Shown piece after piece: positions 36,584-47,018 of a stretch of DNA of 64,000 nucleotides. The stretch is from Gonocerus acuteangulatus. Taxonomy: Eukaryota; Arthropoda; Insecta; Hemiptera; Coreidae. Position numbers and translations under genes: made by a program. Each line of letters starts with the position of its first letter. The first letter of the stretch is position 1. Location of the stretch: assembly GCA_946811695.1 (NCBI GenBank), contig OX328124.1, forward strand, positions 60,947,749 to 61,011,748, written 5' to 3'. Under the pieces are notes generated by a model. The model saw nothing but the letters and a program-made list of their open reading frames with translations. It was not told the DNA's origin and ran no database searches.

Positions 36584-37665
36584 CTGCTCGCTCATTTCTG
36601 GCTTCCCTGATGGTCCGATTTTGATGAAATTTGGTACAAAAATCCTTCGTCCAATTTGAAAGGTCAAGTTCGTTAACCAGCAAAATCCGCCCACTGGAAG
36701 ATGGCGTTTGGGGCGAAATTCGCGCAGAAAAAATCGTAACGCTTACGTTTTTGAGTTCATAAGCTTGTAAGTACTCTTTTTATAGGCTTCTTGGGCTAGG
36801 AAAACGAAGGAGACCATTTTCAAAGCGATAGCTTTAACCGTTTTCGAGAAAATTGGAAAAATAGTTTTTGAATACCGTTTTCGGTTTGGGTACTTAGAAT
36901 CACGGGATTCAGTTGAAACATTATCTGCATGTTCTACTTTCATTAAAACTAATATGTTAAAAGTTATGTTACGTTTGGAGTTAAGGAAGGGTTAGAATAA
37001 AATATTTTATGAACAGACATGAAAAGTTTTGGGAACTTCGTATACTTTCATTTCGAACACGGTTGGGAAATCGTGGTAGGTGGATAGAAACTATTTGAAA
37101 GCTTACTAAATTCTCTACAACAATGATTCTAAAACTATTTTTGATTAGGTTATGTCAATCGGAGAAATAAGTGCTTAAAACTTCAAATACGTCTGTTTTG
37201 TTCTTATGAACGGGTTTTTGTCGTTCTTTTTGTAATTTTTGTCTCTTTCCCTTGGTTTTTTATTGCTTTTTATTTTTTTAATTTCTTATGTTGGGAAAAG
37301 TTTGTGTGTAAAACAGGATATGAAAAATGAGACCAATTTTCTGTTGCTAGAAATAATGTAAATTTTGGAAACTTTCATTAATATCTCGAAAACTGTTGAA
37401 AATCATGGTAAACGGAAGAATACCATTAGAAAGCTTATTAAATGCTCTACATAAAAGGTTCTAATGAAAGTTTTGATTAGGCGATGTCAATCGGAGAAAT
37501 AAGAGCTTAAAGCTTTAAAGTAATTGATTTCGTTTATTCGAACTGTTCTTTTTGTCTGTTTTTTATTCCTTGTTATTTTTTAATTGCTTATAGTTGGATA
37601 ATGTATTCGAAAATAAAACAGGTTAAGTAAAATAACAAAAACAATTTATTGTTAGAAACATAGAG
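36363..37665. repeat. long dispersed repeat, family A (copy 1)
   Basis: Begins with the hairpin at 36365 and CGCTTATAAGGTTGATATAA; a (TA)n array lies at 36501-36579. It continues with AAATTTGGTACAAAAATC, AGGCTTCTTGGGCTAGGAAA and GATGTCAATCGGAGAAATAA blocks. The same order appears at 50787-51745, with high similarity. This copy has an extra 300-bp duplicated segment (about 37030-37330). No coding frame is conserved. Confidence 0.85.
36365..36403. repeat. dispersed hairpin AGCGCGGTTCCTCCCT
   Basis: A 15-bp stem (AGCGCGGTTCCTCCC / GGGAGGAACCGCGCT, spacer of 8-9 bases) opens family A copy 1. Confidence 0.8.
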
Positions 37666-37776
37666 TTCCAAGATTCCAAGACCTTGTAACTAGCGGGACC
37701 GTTTCAAGTGTTGCTGACCCTTCCAGGTAAGATTGTAAATCCTACCTTTCAAGCCTGGTGGAACCAAAATAATAAC

Positions 37777-37942
37777 TGTCGGGGTTCGGTCACTGCTACT
37801 TAATAAAACTACATTTTATCGTAAAAATGGTTTTATTATTGTGCCGACGTTTCGGCTTGAACTTCAAGCCTTCATCAGGGCTGTAAATACAAGTAGGACA
37901 TATTTAACACTAATATATGCACATATCTATGTAAATATACCT

Positions 37943-37994
<52 letters not shown>

Positions 37995-38119
37995 TTTATA
38001 TATTTATATATAAGCATATACACATACACATATACACGCACACATATGTACATATATATGCCCACATACATACACATATGGGGTATATATTATTAAGTAG
38101 CAGTGACCGAACCCCGACA
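37777..38119. mobile_element. 343-bp element with perfect 29-bp inverted repeats and a hammerhead-like core
   Basis: The ends are exact inverted repeats of 29 bp (37777-37805 and 38091-38119) starting TGTCGGGGTTCGGTCACTGC. The interior contains the hammerhead candidate (37843-37881) and a (TA)n array with TACATA/CACATA spacer (37946-38080). No clear target duplication is visible. No coding capacity, although a frame happens to be open. Confidence 0.75.
37843..37881 (-). ncRNA. candidate minimal type I hammerhead ribozyme
   Basis: On the minus strand: GCC, then CTGATGA, A, GGCTTG-AAGTT-CAAGCC, then GAAAC, GTC, GGC. This supplies every conserved core element: CUGANGA, a 6-bp stem II with a 5-base loop, GAAA, and the GUC cleavage triplet. 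GCC/GGC closes a 3-bp stem I. Stem III would be AC/GU with no loop, so cleavage would need a dimer or an alternative pairing, as proposed for other minimal hammerheads. Penelope-like elements are known to carry such motifs. Confidence 0.6.
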
Positions 38120-38189
38120 ATCCCTACCTTGCATCATCAACGGTCAACGATCTCCTCTCAACAAGATAATAACTGCTTCTATTTTAATC

Positions 38190-38263
38190 TTTCGAAATTA
38201 GACTAGGGATAAGAACGGAACCGCGCTAAGATGAGACAGTTCCTGCGAGTCGGACTTTATTGT
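38190..38263 (+). repeat. 'GGAACCGCGCTAAGATGA' repeat block (copy 2)
   Basis: AAGAACGGAACCGCGCTAAG and TTCCTGCGAGTCGGACTTTA, close to copies at 8171 and 52535. Confidence 0.7.
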
Positions 38264-38774
38264 CATATAATGCGATCGGTGAGTTACTGCCTCCTAACTG
38301 CTTGCAAATATTTTATCAAATTTCTCTACTCCAAAAATACCATTGGACTGAGATCAAGCGACCTTGGGAGCTAAAGAATGTCTCCTCGCCAACTTTGTAG
38401 AAGACATTCAAACATCCAGTTTCAAACAACAGTCATGGATTTAAAAACATATTTACAGGCGTTTCTATTAATATGTCACTGATGAGTCTCTCCTAAAAAA
38501 ATAATTTTGTTTTTACTTGTACGCCTTATTACATGACAATCATTAATTCTACTATAGTACGGGTAAACCAAATCTACAATAACATGTTATTGATTGCACT
38601 ATTATGCATTTCTAACGAACAAATAATTTAATTAATAATAATGTGTAAAACAACAATATCTTGATTATTTTCAATTCCCCCATTTCAGTCGAAAACTATT
38701 TCTTTTATAGAATTATTATTTTAGTAGAAATAGGAATCTGCATATTTAGATAATTACGGTTTGATATATATAAT

Positions 38775-38930
38775 GGGGCGAGGTTAACTCAGTGTTAGAA
38801 CACTGGACTAATATTCTGGAGGACCTGAATTCAAATCCCGAGCAAGCACTAAAGATTTTAGTGTCTTCGTTCTTGTATTAGATTCGGCCTCCCTGAACAT
38901 CCTTTGAAAGGCCAACCCAGGATATATATA
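38775..38930 (+). mobile_element. tRNA-derived SINE, second copy of the 19449 family
   Basis: Same layout as at 19449: GGGGCGAGGTTAACTCAGTG, a CTAATAT-type loop, GAATTCAAATCCCGAGCAAG (box B), AAAGATTTTAGTGTCTTCGT, and GGCCAACCCAGG at the end. It runs into a (TA) palindrome at 38929. Confidence 0.8.
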
Positions 38931-39690
38931 TATAAGGATATATATATATATATATCCTCAACATCATGTTTATTTCCTCATCTCCACTTCAATCCACTGA
39001 GTACAGGAAAGGTATTTAAATAAATCAACGGGCGAATCGCCTTAGCTGTGGATGGTAATAAATAAATTAACATATAAACCTAGTATATTAATGTTTGTTT
39101 CTAAAATTATGATATTTACAGCTGCTTGTTTAGCCGTGATATTATTTTTGCAGCAAATCACAGAGCAACTTTATATTTTTAGTTTCAACATTTAATACAT
39201 TAACCGATTTTATTTTATTAAGTTTTATTTTTACCTTCGCAGGAAAAGACTTTCTCTCTATAAAGTCATTCTATAAATCCTAGCCCAATCCAAAAAATTA
39301 AATCGATCCGCAGTTCTCAAAAAAAATACTTCATAATATAGGAGTACTTATTTTATACCGCCGAACCTTGTACCATTATAAAAAGTAGAATAAAAAAGAC
39401 ATAATTTCGTAAACGTAATACTTGTGACATCTGCAGAGAATATATGTTTTACCAATTTATTAAATACACACACTCCATTTGTGCATTAATTTGTTTTAAA
39501 TAAATAAACTTCCTATAAAATCTTCGATAAAACAAATGTTTTAAATGTAAAATTGCAAATTCCAAAATCCTTTACATGGCAGCATTATTTAGCTGTGACA
39601 AATTTTTTTATGTGTTAAATATTCCATTAAATGGAAATTTACCATATTGATTTTTGAAGATGGAGATATTTAGCCGTTGCAGAGATACGA

Positions 39691-39760
39691 AGACAAGGTA
39701 TAGTTGGGATTCGGCTATACCGAATCCCATACATAGCCGAATCCCAACTATGCCTTGTCT
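39691..39760. repeat. 28-bp-arm palindrome built from 'CCGAATCCCAAC' ends
   Basis: Left arm 39691-39718 and right arm 39733-39760 are inverted with one mismatch, around a 14-base spacer. Both carry the GTTGGGATTCGGC motif. TACGAAGACAAGGTA (39687-39701) recurs inverted at 40116-40130 (TACCTTGTCTTCGTA), so the whole 39687-40130 segment may be one small element with an internal ATCATTTATTGT array (39925-40070). Confidence 0.65.
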
Positions 39761-40130
39761 TATAAGAATAAAATAACTATATAGATATAATAATGTACGC
39801 TATAAGTCTATAGATAACAATAATGTATAATGTATGTATAATGTAAATATAAACAATATAGATATAGTGCAATAATATACGCATATGTATATATGTGTGT
39901 GTATGTGTATGAATTCTGTAATCATGTCATCATCATTTATTGTCAAATCATCATATCTCCATTTATTGTTAAATCATCATTTATTGTAATCACTGTTATT
40001 ATCATTTATATAATCATCATTTATTGTGTAACTAATTTTGTAATCATGTAATCATCGTTTATTGTTATAGAGTATATCGCTAAAAACTGCGAAACTTTTA
40101 ATAAATAAATAAAAATACCTTGTCTTCGTA

Positions 40131-40499
40131 TTGATTTTTGAGTTTGCTAAATATTTACAGTTTAATATTTGCATTCTTTACATCTAAAAGGTAAAAAATA
40201 ATTACGGTATTATTATAAAATAATAACTGTTTTGTACTACTTATTTAGTTTCTTTATAAATATAACCCTTTCTTAAAGTGCCCCAGCAGCTCGGTTGGTA
40301 GCGGTCTACATTATTAACCCTTTCTTAAAATATGAATATAATTATATTCGTGCAGTATCCAGTCAAGAATGTAACACGTAATTCAAAATATAAGAAGCCC
40401 TCATGAAGGAGGGTTATCTCAGCGTGGAAAAATATTTTAAAAAATGTAAATAGAATTACTTGAAGTTCATAAACAAATAAACAAATGCAACTTCCTTTA

Positions 40500-40537
<38 letters not shown>

Positions 40538-41279
40538 TGACGTGGTGGCTATTTGTCTTGTCAGTTCGGAGCAACGAAACATTTATCCTTAATACACAAA
40601 TATTAAATTTAATATTAGTTAATTATAATAATTATCTTATTTTTGTTAACTAGCATATTTTTTTAAATTAGGTTATCAATTTATAATATAATTATCGTTT
40701 ATCTGGTTATATTGTTCAAAATAACATTCTATTAATTTATAAATAATTTATGAATGGAAGTTTATTAATGAATATAAATATTATAGTTCTATCAATTAAT
40801 TATCCAATTATAAAAATTAACGATATTGTGTAAAATTAATAAAATGGTGTATTTAACAAATTATTTTATTAATTGTTCACAATACCCTTACTTTTTTTAA
40901 TTGAATAATTGATTGATACAATTATAATATTTACATTCATAAATAAAGTTCAATTCATATCATAATATTAAATTAAATGAATGTTATTTCTAGGAATGTA
41001 ACATTCTATAAACGTAATAATATTGTCAGTAAATTATGAGTTCACCAAATGCGTTCCATAGCGTGTAAATACAGCATGAATGTATATTTAACAGCAGAGC
41101 AAAAAATTGCAGGATTTTAAATTATATTAGAATGTATAGTAGTGAACTGAGTAGAAAAATAATATTTCCATTACAACATACTCAACAAATTATACAACAA
41201 ACTACTCTTACTAAAATTATAAAGTAATTATGAATTCAAAACAATCTGCTTTTAGTGACAAACAGTGGATTTACATTAT
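40131..41279. other. very AT-rich, no gene seen
   Basis: Contains (TA)n at 40504-40535. No frame with motifs. Confidence 0.4.
40281..40320 (+). mobile_element. short tRNA-like box A fragment
   Basis: CAGCTCGGTTGGTAGCGGTC looks like a tRNA 5' half with box A only. No box B follows. Confidence 0.25.
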
Positions 41280-41336
41280 ATGTTTTTCCAAATATATGCC
41301 AAACGGATCGCGTTTGGCATATATTTGGAAAAACAT
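41280..41336. repeat. perfect 26-bp palindrome with 5-base loop
   Basis: 41280-41305 (ATGTTTTTCCAAATATATGC...) is the exact inverse of 41311-41336; loop GATCG. Confidence 0.9.
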
Positions 41337-42761
41337 AATTTGAATTAAGAAAGTTGTGTCACTATGAAATATAGATACAAATGTTTCACTGAAATATCTA
41401 AAAATCCGTGCATGGAAAGTGATGTATAATGTCGTTTAGTAGTACATTACTAAGCATTTCTTAAGAAAATAAATACATTTTGTTGTATAAAACAGAAATA
41501 ACATCTCATTGCCTAAATATTTGATAAAATCTGTATCAAAATGAAATTACAAAGAGGCAAAAATAAATAACTGGATTAGTCATTACTACTGTAATACCTA
41601 GTTAATATAATTTAGAGGAAATCTATGCATATTATTTTTAATAGATTCTTCTACCGTTCTTTTCTTATATATTTTTCCATCAGCTGAATAGTTTTTATCA
41701 GATAACCTTAAATTTCTGTCCAGATTTATTCTTAAAACTCCCATAAGCACACTAGTACACAAGTCGGCATTTCAAGCTTAAACGAGATACCAAAATGTAT
41801 ATCCTGCCACGTTGAAATCGCCGCTCCGCCTTAGATAGTTTTAAGATCTTATAAATAGGCCTAATAGTTTCCTATTTTTTGAAATAAGAGAATATATTTA
41901 CGGCACAAAATTCAAATCATATGCATTTATAACGGACGGAAGAATTTTTTTGGAACGGGACAGTTCGTCTCATAACAATTAACAATAAAACAAATTTTTA
42001 AATGCAGTACTGACAGCTCATATAATAACTGAGTGTACTGCTGTAGGAATATTTAGTTTTTATTGTATAATCAAGATATAGTTTTATCACCTAAATGTGA
42101 AAAAACTAATATAAAATAAAAATGAAATAAAATATTGTATAATCTAATATATACCTATACTATGCTTTTTTTGTTGTTTAGATATAATGTAGTGTGTATT
42201 ATAAATCGTTTGCAGTTTGCGCTGCAAATAATATCACAAAAAAAGAGTATATAGCAAAGCGGTAGACTCCCATTCAATATATAAACCAATTATTTATTAA
42301 ACGAGTCAAAATAAACCAACCTTCCAGAATTTTAAGGTAAATTAAAAACAACATCAACGTACAAAAACAATATTTCTATAGTTTATCTATACTAAAACAT
42401 AGGAATAAAAGAGTTATCTAATTCATTAAACCGAATACCCTAATGATGTGTAGTATCTTTAGCCGTACGAAGTAAGATTCTCAAAAATTAGATACAATTA
42501 CGGTATTATGGTTTAAAGAAATTACAGTAGTACTTAAGACGTCATTTTTCTTAGGCTTAATAATTTATTTTATAGCAATATTTCTCGAAACAAAAATGGA
42601 GTTGAATAAATTGTATTAAAACTTTATTGAGAAACTTTAGTTTGTAATTAAAAATACAGGATAAAATTCAAGAACGTACTCCTGAGAGCTGACGGATTTA
42701 GTAATCTGAGTAAGTGTTTGTTTCCTCTGATACAGAACTAGTTTAAAAATAATTTACTGAC
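41337..42761 (-). other. engrailed intron 1, proximal part; AT-rich, no gene seen
   Basis: The stretch 3' of the engrailed donor (reading on the minus strand) is AT-rich with many stops in all frames. No homeodomain exon, repeat family or RNA gene was recognised in it. The intron continues left for an unknown distance. Confidence 0.5.
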
Positions 42762-42930
42762 CTGAACTAGGTCGGTCCGAATATCTGGTACAGTAGACCC
42801 AGGCTGGCCATACCGTCTGCTCCTGGACCGGGGGACTGGGAGGTGGTTTCGCCGATCCGAAGTCAGGGCTTAGAATGTTCTCGATACTGAAGCTGAGTCG
42901 GCTTGGAAGCCGCGTCTCTTCGACCGTCAT
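42762..42930 (-). CDS. en: engrailed/invected, first coding exon (EH1 and EH2 motifs)
   Basis: Engrailed is a nuclear homeodomain transcription factor and repressor acting in segment polarity. The frame opens at an ATG at 42930 (A at -3) with an in-frame TAA upstream and no earlier Met, and encodes 56 residues plus the first base of a Gly codon. Residues 12-25 read LSFSIENILSPDFG, the EH1 motif that binds Groucho co-repressors. Residues 41-57 read WPAWVYCTRYSDRPSSG, the EH2 motif that contacts Extradenticle/PBX. The exon stops at CAG|GTCAGT, a good phase-1 donor (GT at 42761-42760). Engrailed-class genes have an intron between EH2 and EH3; insect invected has a microexon there, so en and inv cannot be separated from this exon. 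EH3 and the homeodomain (EH4/EH5) were looked for by eye to the left and not found. The N-terminal segment is short compared with Drosophila En. The exon is GC-rich in an AT-rich window. Confidence 0.92.
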
Positions 42931-43160
42931 CCTGGAGGGCGAAGCGACTGCTCGGCCCGGCCGGCCGCACCCGAATGCTCCAGACTTTGAGGCGACGAGG
43001 AGTGGGGGAAGGTACCACGCCCCTTAAAGGGGTGTGCAGGAGGGGGCGCGGTGAGATACACCAATAGACGGAAGGCACGCCCATTCACGTTGCCCCCTTT
43101 CCCCCTGGCGCGGAGGAGACGGCATTCCTCGGCAAATATCTCTGTCATTAAAGGGCTTTA
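42931..43160 (-). promoter_or_regulatory. CpG-rich island: 5' leader/promoter region of engrailed
   Basis: Sequence just upstream of the engrailed ATG is strongly GC- and CpG-rich, in contrast with the AT-rich surroundings. It contains frames open on the minus strand, but those frames do not join the EH1 frame and have no recognisable domains, so I read it as 5' UTR and promoter-proximal DNA. The island fades by about 43160. A TTTAAA lies at 43158-43163. The transcription start cannot be fixed from sequence alone. Confidence 0.55.
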
Positions 43161-44189
43161 AACGGAAAATCTGTTCTTTCCCCGAATCAAATCGAAATAA
43201 GACAAACTCCTTTAGAATCAGGAGTTAAGAACTCCTTCTATCGGAAGAGAGTTAAGAGCTTATGTTGAAAAGTATTAGGGTCGTAAATCATGTTGGCTTC
43301 AGCAAGAATAAAACTCTCATCAGCTAGATGGAAAGACTATAGGCGTCTTCTTTTATACATAATAAACTCCAATCACTGGTCTACATTAGGGTGGCCCTTA
43401 GCTATAGGGACGTTTTTTGAAAGACTAAATTTTGCTGCTCCCCCCCCCCCCCCAATTCTGTTCCAATCAACAAAAAAACTAGCTGTGCAAAATTTCGGGG
43501 CAATCGGACAACTGCTAGGCGACCCGCAAACGGTTTGAAATTGAAACATAGTATACGCAGCGATTAATTACGTTAAAAAGGGATATACTATTCTATCTCG
43601 ATCATTTTCTGCAAAAACATTTACGCAGTTACATCAAGGCGACCCGAGAAATTGTTTAAATTCATTCTGAATCAAAAGTCGATTCTAAAACGTTTTTGAA
43701 TAACTTGTAAAAATTTAAATAAATATGAGAATTTTACTAATCCACACTAGGGAGGCCCTTAGCTATAGGGATTTTTTTTAAGTCAACATTTTGCTGCTCC
43801 CACTCCCCAATTCTGTTCCAATTAACAAAAAGTCCGTCACGCAGGAGCTGCATGACTAAGCACTTTCCTCAGAATTTGGGTAGTGTAGACTGCTTTCCAG
43901 AACAATTTGCTTAAAATATCCAACATAAATAAAATAAAAACATGAATAGTTCTCTTTTAAATTTGTAATGAGTAACTGATCAATTATTAATTTGCTTCCA
44001 GAGTTATGTTTACACATGGTACCTATTACACTACGTAATAAATACAAAAAACCTCATATTATCGCAGGATCTAAGGCAGGAACAGGATACAGTCACTCTA
44101 GTGGTAGAAAGCGCCCCTTGCGGCGGCTTTGTGAACCTACGTCTGGCGGGCTTTTCTATTGAAATATATTACAAATTAAACCCCCGCTT

Positions 44190-44640
44190 ATTTTTTACAA
44201 CACATATTTACCTGTAGATTACCACTACGAATACCGAGTATCGTCGAAATATACCAAAAATCACGGCTGGTAGTGGCGAATTGGTATTGTGGGTCCGGAG
44301 TAAACCCCCCCTCCTAATGAACCGATTTAGTTTATTTTTACAACACATATTTACCTGTGGATTACCACTACGAATACCGAGTTTCGTCGAAATATACCAA
44401 AACTCACGGCTGGTAGTGGCGAATTGGTATTGTGGGTCCGGAGTAAACCTCCCCCCCCCCTTCTAATGAACCGATTTAGTTCATCTTTATATCTCACTTT
44501 TCTCTCTATATTACCACTACGAATACCAAGTTTCGTTGAAATATAACAAATATTACGGCTGACATAGTCAAATTAGTGTTTTGGGTTCGGGGTAACCCCC
44601 CCTTCCGGTGGACCGACTTTGGTGGTTAACGAACTCGTTC
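44190..44640. repeat. about 143-bp tandem repeat, three copies
   Basis: TTACCACTACGAATACC starts at 44219, 44362 and 44510. Each copy carries GGCTGGTAGTGGCGAATTGG or a variant, and a C-rich tract. It sits inside the hAT-like element and is followed by an (AC)n(TA)n run (44718-44749). Confidence 0.8.
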
Positions 44641-44718
44641 AATCGTTTGCTAATTGAATGCTATATACCAAGTTTCGTGACGAAAAAACAAAAACTCTGG
44701 CCGCTATCGTGTTAACAG

Positions 44719-44749
<31 letters not shown>

Positions 44750-45399
44750 AATTTTAACGGGGGTCATTTTCGGTATCTACTAGGTAGGATCGATAAAGAT
44801 TTGAAGAAATTTTTCAAAAATTCCGCCATGAGTCCAACCTCAATAGCTACTTTCCTTCGGAGGAAAGTGCTAAAAAAACAGCTATGCAAAATTCTAGCGC
44901 AATTGGACAAGAGCCAGGCAACCCTCAAACGCGTTTAAATTGAAACAGTATATTGTTAATCGTTGCGTGTATACTCGCAACGATTAATTCCGTTAAAACA
45001 GGGATATACTGTTCTAACTCAATCCATTTCTTATTGCAATTTATTTTATTAGATACATCCAGGCCACCCAAGAAATGGTTTACAACCATTCTGAATCATA
45101 TCTCAAAATTTAAATCTAAAAATTGCAGAGATAACATGAAAATATTAAAAAATTTAAATTTTTTAGCAATGCACACAACTTATATAAGACAACCGCATTT
45201 TTATTTGAAACAAATATTTCTATAGAAACAAGGTATAATGTGAACAATAAAAAAATACAAATATTGAACATTACGTTTTTCTAAGGGAGGATTTAGTAGC
45301 AGTCGGATATTTTTCCCGTCCCCGGCAACGATCTGCAAAACAATATGAAAAAATTAATTTTTGTGGAGGAAGAAAAATCATTTTGGTGGAGAACGTACC

Positions 45400-45665
45400 T
45401 ATTCAGTTGATTTTCTTCTTCATCTTTTTCGGCATTGTCTGCTTCCAGCATAACTTGAGCTATATTTGCATTAACCGCAGTTGGAAAAGTTTCATAAAAT
45501 AAGGATAAAGCCACGGTTTTGGGAACTAAGCACCAGAGATGATTGGAAAAAAGTATTTTGCAGCAGCCTTACTGACTTTTGGATCAATATCCTGATAATG
45601 TATCAATGGATAAATGAACAGAAAGTCATGATATGGAGCTTCAATAGGGTCTGATGATAGAAACT
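45400..45665 (-). pseudogene. frameshifted ORF fragment of the hAT-like element
   Basis: The minus strand encodes DPIEAPYHDFLFIYPLIHYQ and then DIDPKVSKAAAK. After a one-base frameshift near 45560 it continues FSNHLWCLVPKTVALSLFYE and TFPTAVNANIAQVMLEADNA. The NHLW.L motif followed by ALxxFY/D is one I associate with repeated transposon-type proteins in arthropods, though I cannot name the family. The segment ends at an internal G|GTACGT that could be a donor. The frameshift marks it as broken. Confidence 0.55.
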
Positions 45666-46479
45666 AGGCTCGAACGTACTCTCGCGCAAGAAAAATACAT
45701 GTTCTTAAAAATGTTTTCTCGCTATTTAATAACTGGAATTGATTTTGGAACAGCTATATTTTGAATGCATAAATCTCCTTTGCCATCCACCTAGCTCCTG
45801 GTACTAGCAACGATACTATGTACTTTCTTCCTGTGCAAACGAGTGCGTTTTCAGGAAGCAGGAACAGACTTGATTGTATATCTTTTTTTCTAATATTAAC
45901 AAGAACATGACTAATTTAATGTCCATTACTAGTGCTTACATGCTCAAAAGTGATTAAAAAATAAAATAACTTAAAAAAAAGTATCTGAAAAAATTACTTT
46001 TGGACGAAAATGTCAATATTTCAAGGTCATTGCGGGTCGCCTTGGAGTTGTTTGATTTAGCTAAAATTTTGCACAGATCGTTATTTTGTTGATTGGAACA
46101 AGATAGGTGGGTGGGAGGTAAACTTTTAGAAAGTTGAAAAATAAGGGTCACCCTAGTCTACATGGATGATATGTTTCCTGCAGTAGAAACAATTCGGCGG
46201 CATCAATTAATATGCCATCTTAAAAAAGCGGTAAATCTGAAGTAATGAGAATGTAGTATAGTAGGTATTATTGGTCCAGGATCCATCATTGCCCGGGGTC
46301 TTAATACATTAGCATATAATCTAGTTTGTTTCCTCCTAACTTAAAAGGGAATTACGTTCATGGCATACTTATCACAAATATCTACGAAGAATCAGTTTCA
46401 ATGTCTTTCTTAACTTTGAATAAACTTGTGAAACATATTTAGTATACGGTTGTCAATAAGGGACAAAGGAAAGATGAAT

Positions 46480-46660
46480 AACAACATCTAGTCCATAAGA
46501 CGTTCGGTACGACAGTTGTCCGATGGTGATCAGCAAAAGATTGACTAATTCTAACCCAATAAATGTGCTTTAGCGTAAAGGAGCCATTCTGAACAAATTC
46601 TTTAATTTCACACGATGATAAAGAATAGTAAATTCCCTTACCGTTTCCACACTACGTAAA
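46480..46660 (+). mobile_element. Tc1/mariner-like fragment, inverted relative to 49.8 kb
   Basis: CCAATAAATGTGCTTTAGCG (46557-46576) and the following TTCTGAACAAAT...CACACGATGAT match the reverse complement of 49800-49880. This is another piece of the same transposon in opposite orientation. Confidence 0.6.
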
Positions 46661-47018
46661 CACAATTTTTGCTCGGATAAGGATTGGGAGACACTTCGGA
46701 ATCAAGGGTGAAAGAATTCAGAAGAACATATTGGAAATAATCAGCATTATTGTAAATACAATGAAAACATGTATTATATGGTTATACCTTGAGGGTCTTA
46801 TTTTATTTAATTTGTAATATTAATTCTATTCTATTTAATTCAAAGGAGAAAATAGCCAAGTGGCGAAGCTCCTAAAATATATAAATATATATAAAATATA
46901 TTCTATTTAATAAAAGTTTTGCTTAAAAGATAACTGGGTTATACATTTCAATAATTTTAAATTGTATACAAAAATCTCTCTTCTATAAAAAGCGAAAAAA
47001 TACATTTAAATAAAAGGC

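Larger units (their letters stand above)
43387..46155 (-). mobile_element. hAT-like DNA transposon, about 450 bp upstream of the engrailed exon
   Basis: The ends are inverted: TAGGGTGGCCCTTA at 43387 and, on the other strand, TAGGGTGACCCTTA ending at 46155. They are flanked by an exact 8-bp duplication GTCTACAT (43379-43386 and 46156-46163). An 8-bp duplication with short TAGGG ends fits the hAT superfamily. The subterminal region is duplicated (43425-43740 resembles 44860-45180), and a second left-end-like block starts at 43751. It carries a tandem array (44190-44620) and a coding relic on the minus strand (45400-45665). Confidence 0.75.

Noticed and set aside
42863..43148. Two overlapping 73-codon minus-strand frames across the GC-rich island
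   Set aside because: They are in different frames from the EH1/EH2 exon, have no domain and reflect GC-rich sequence lacking stops.
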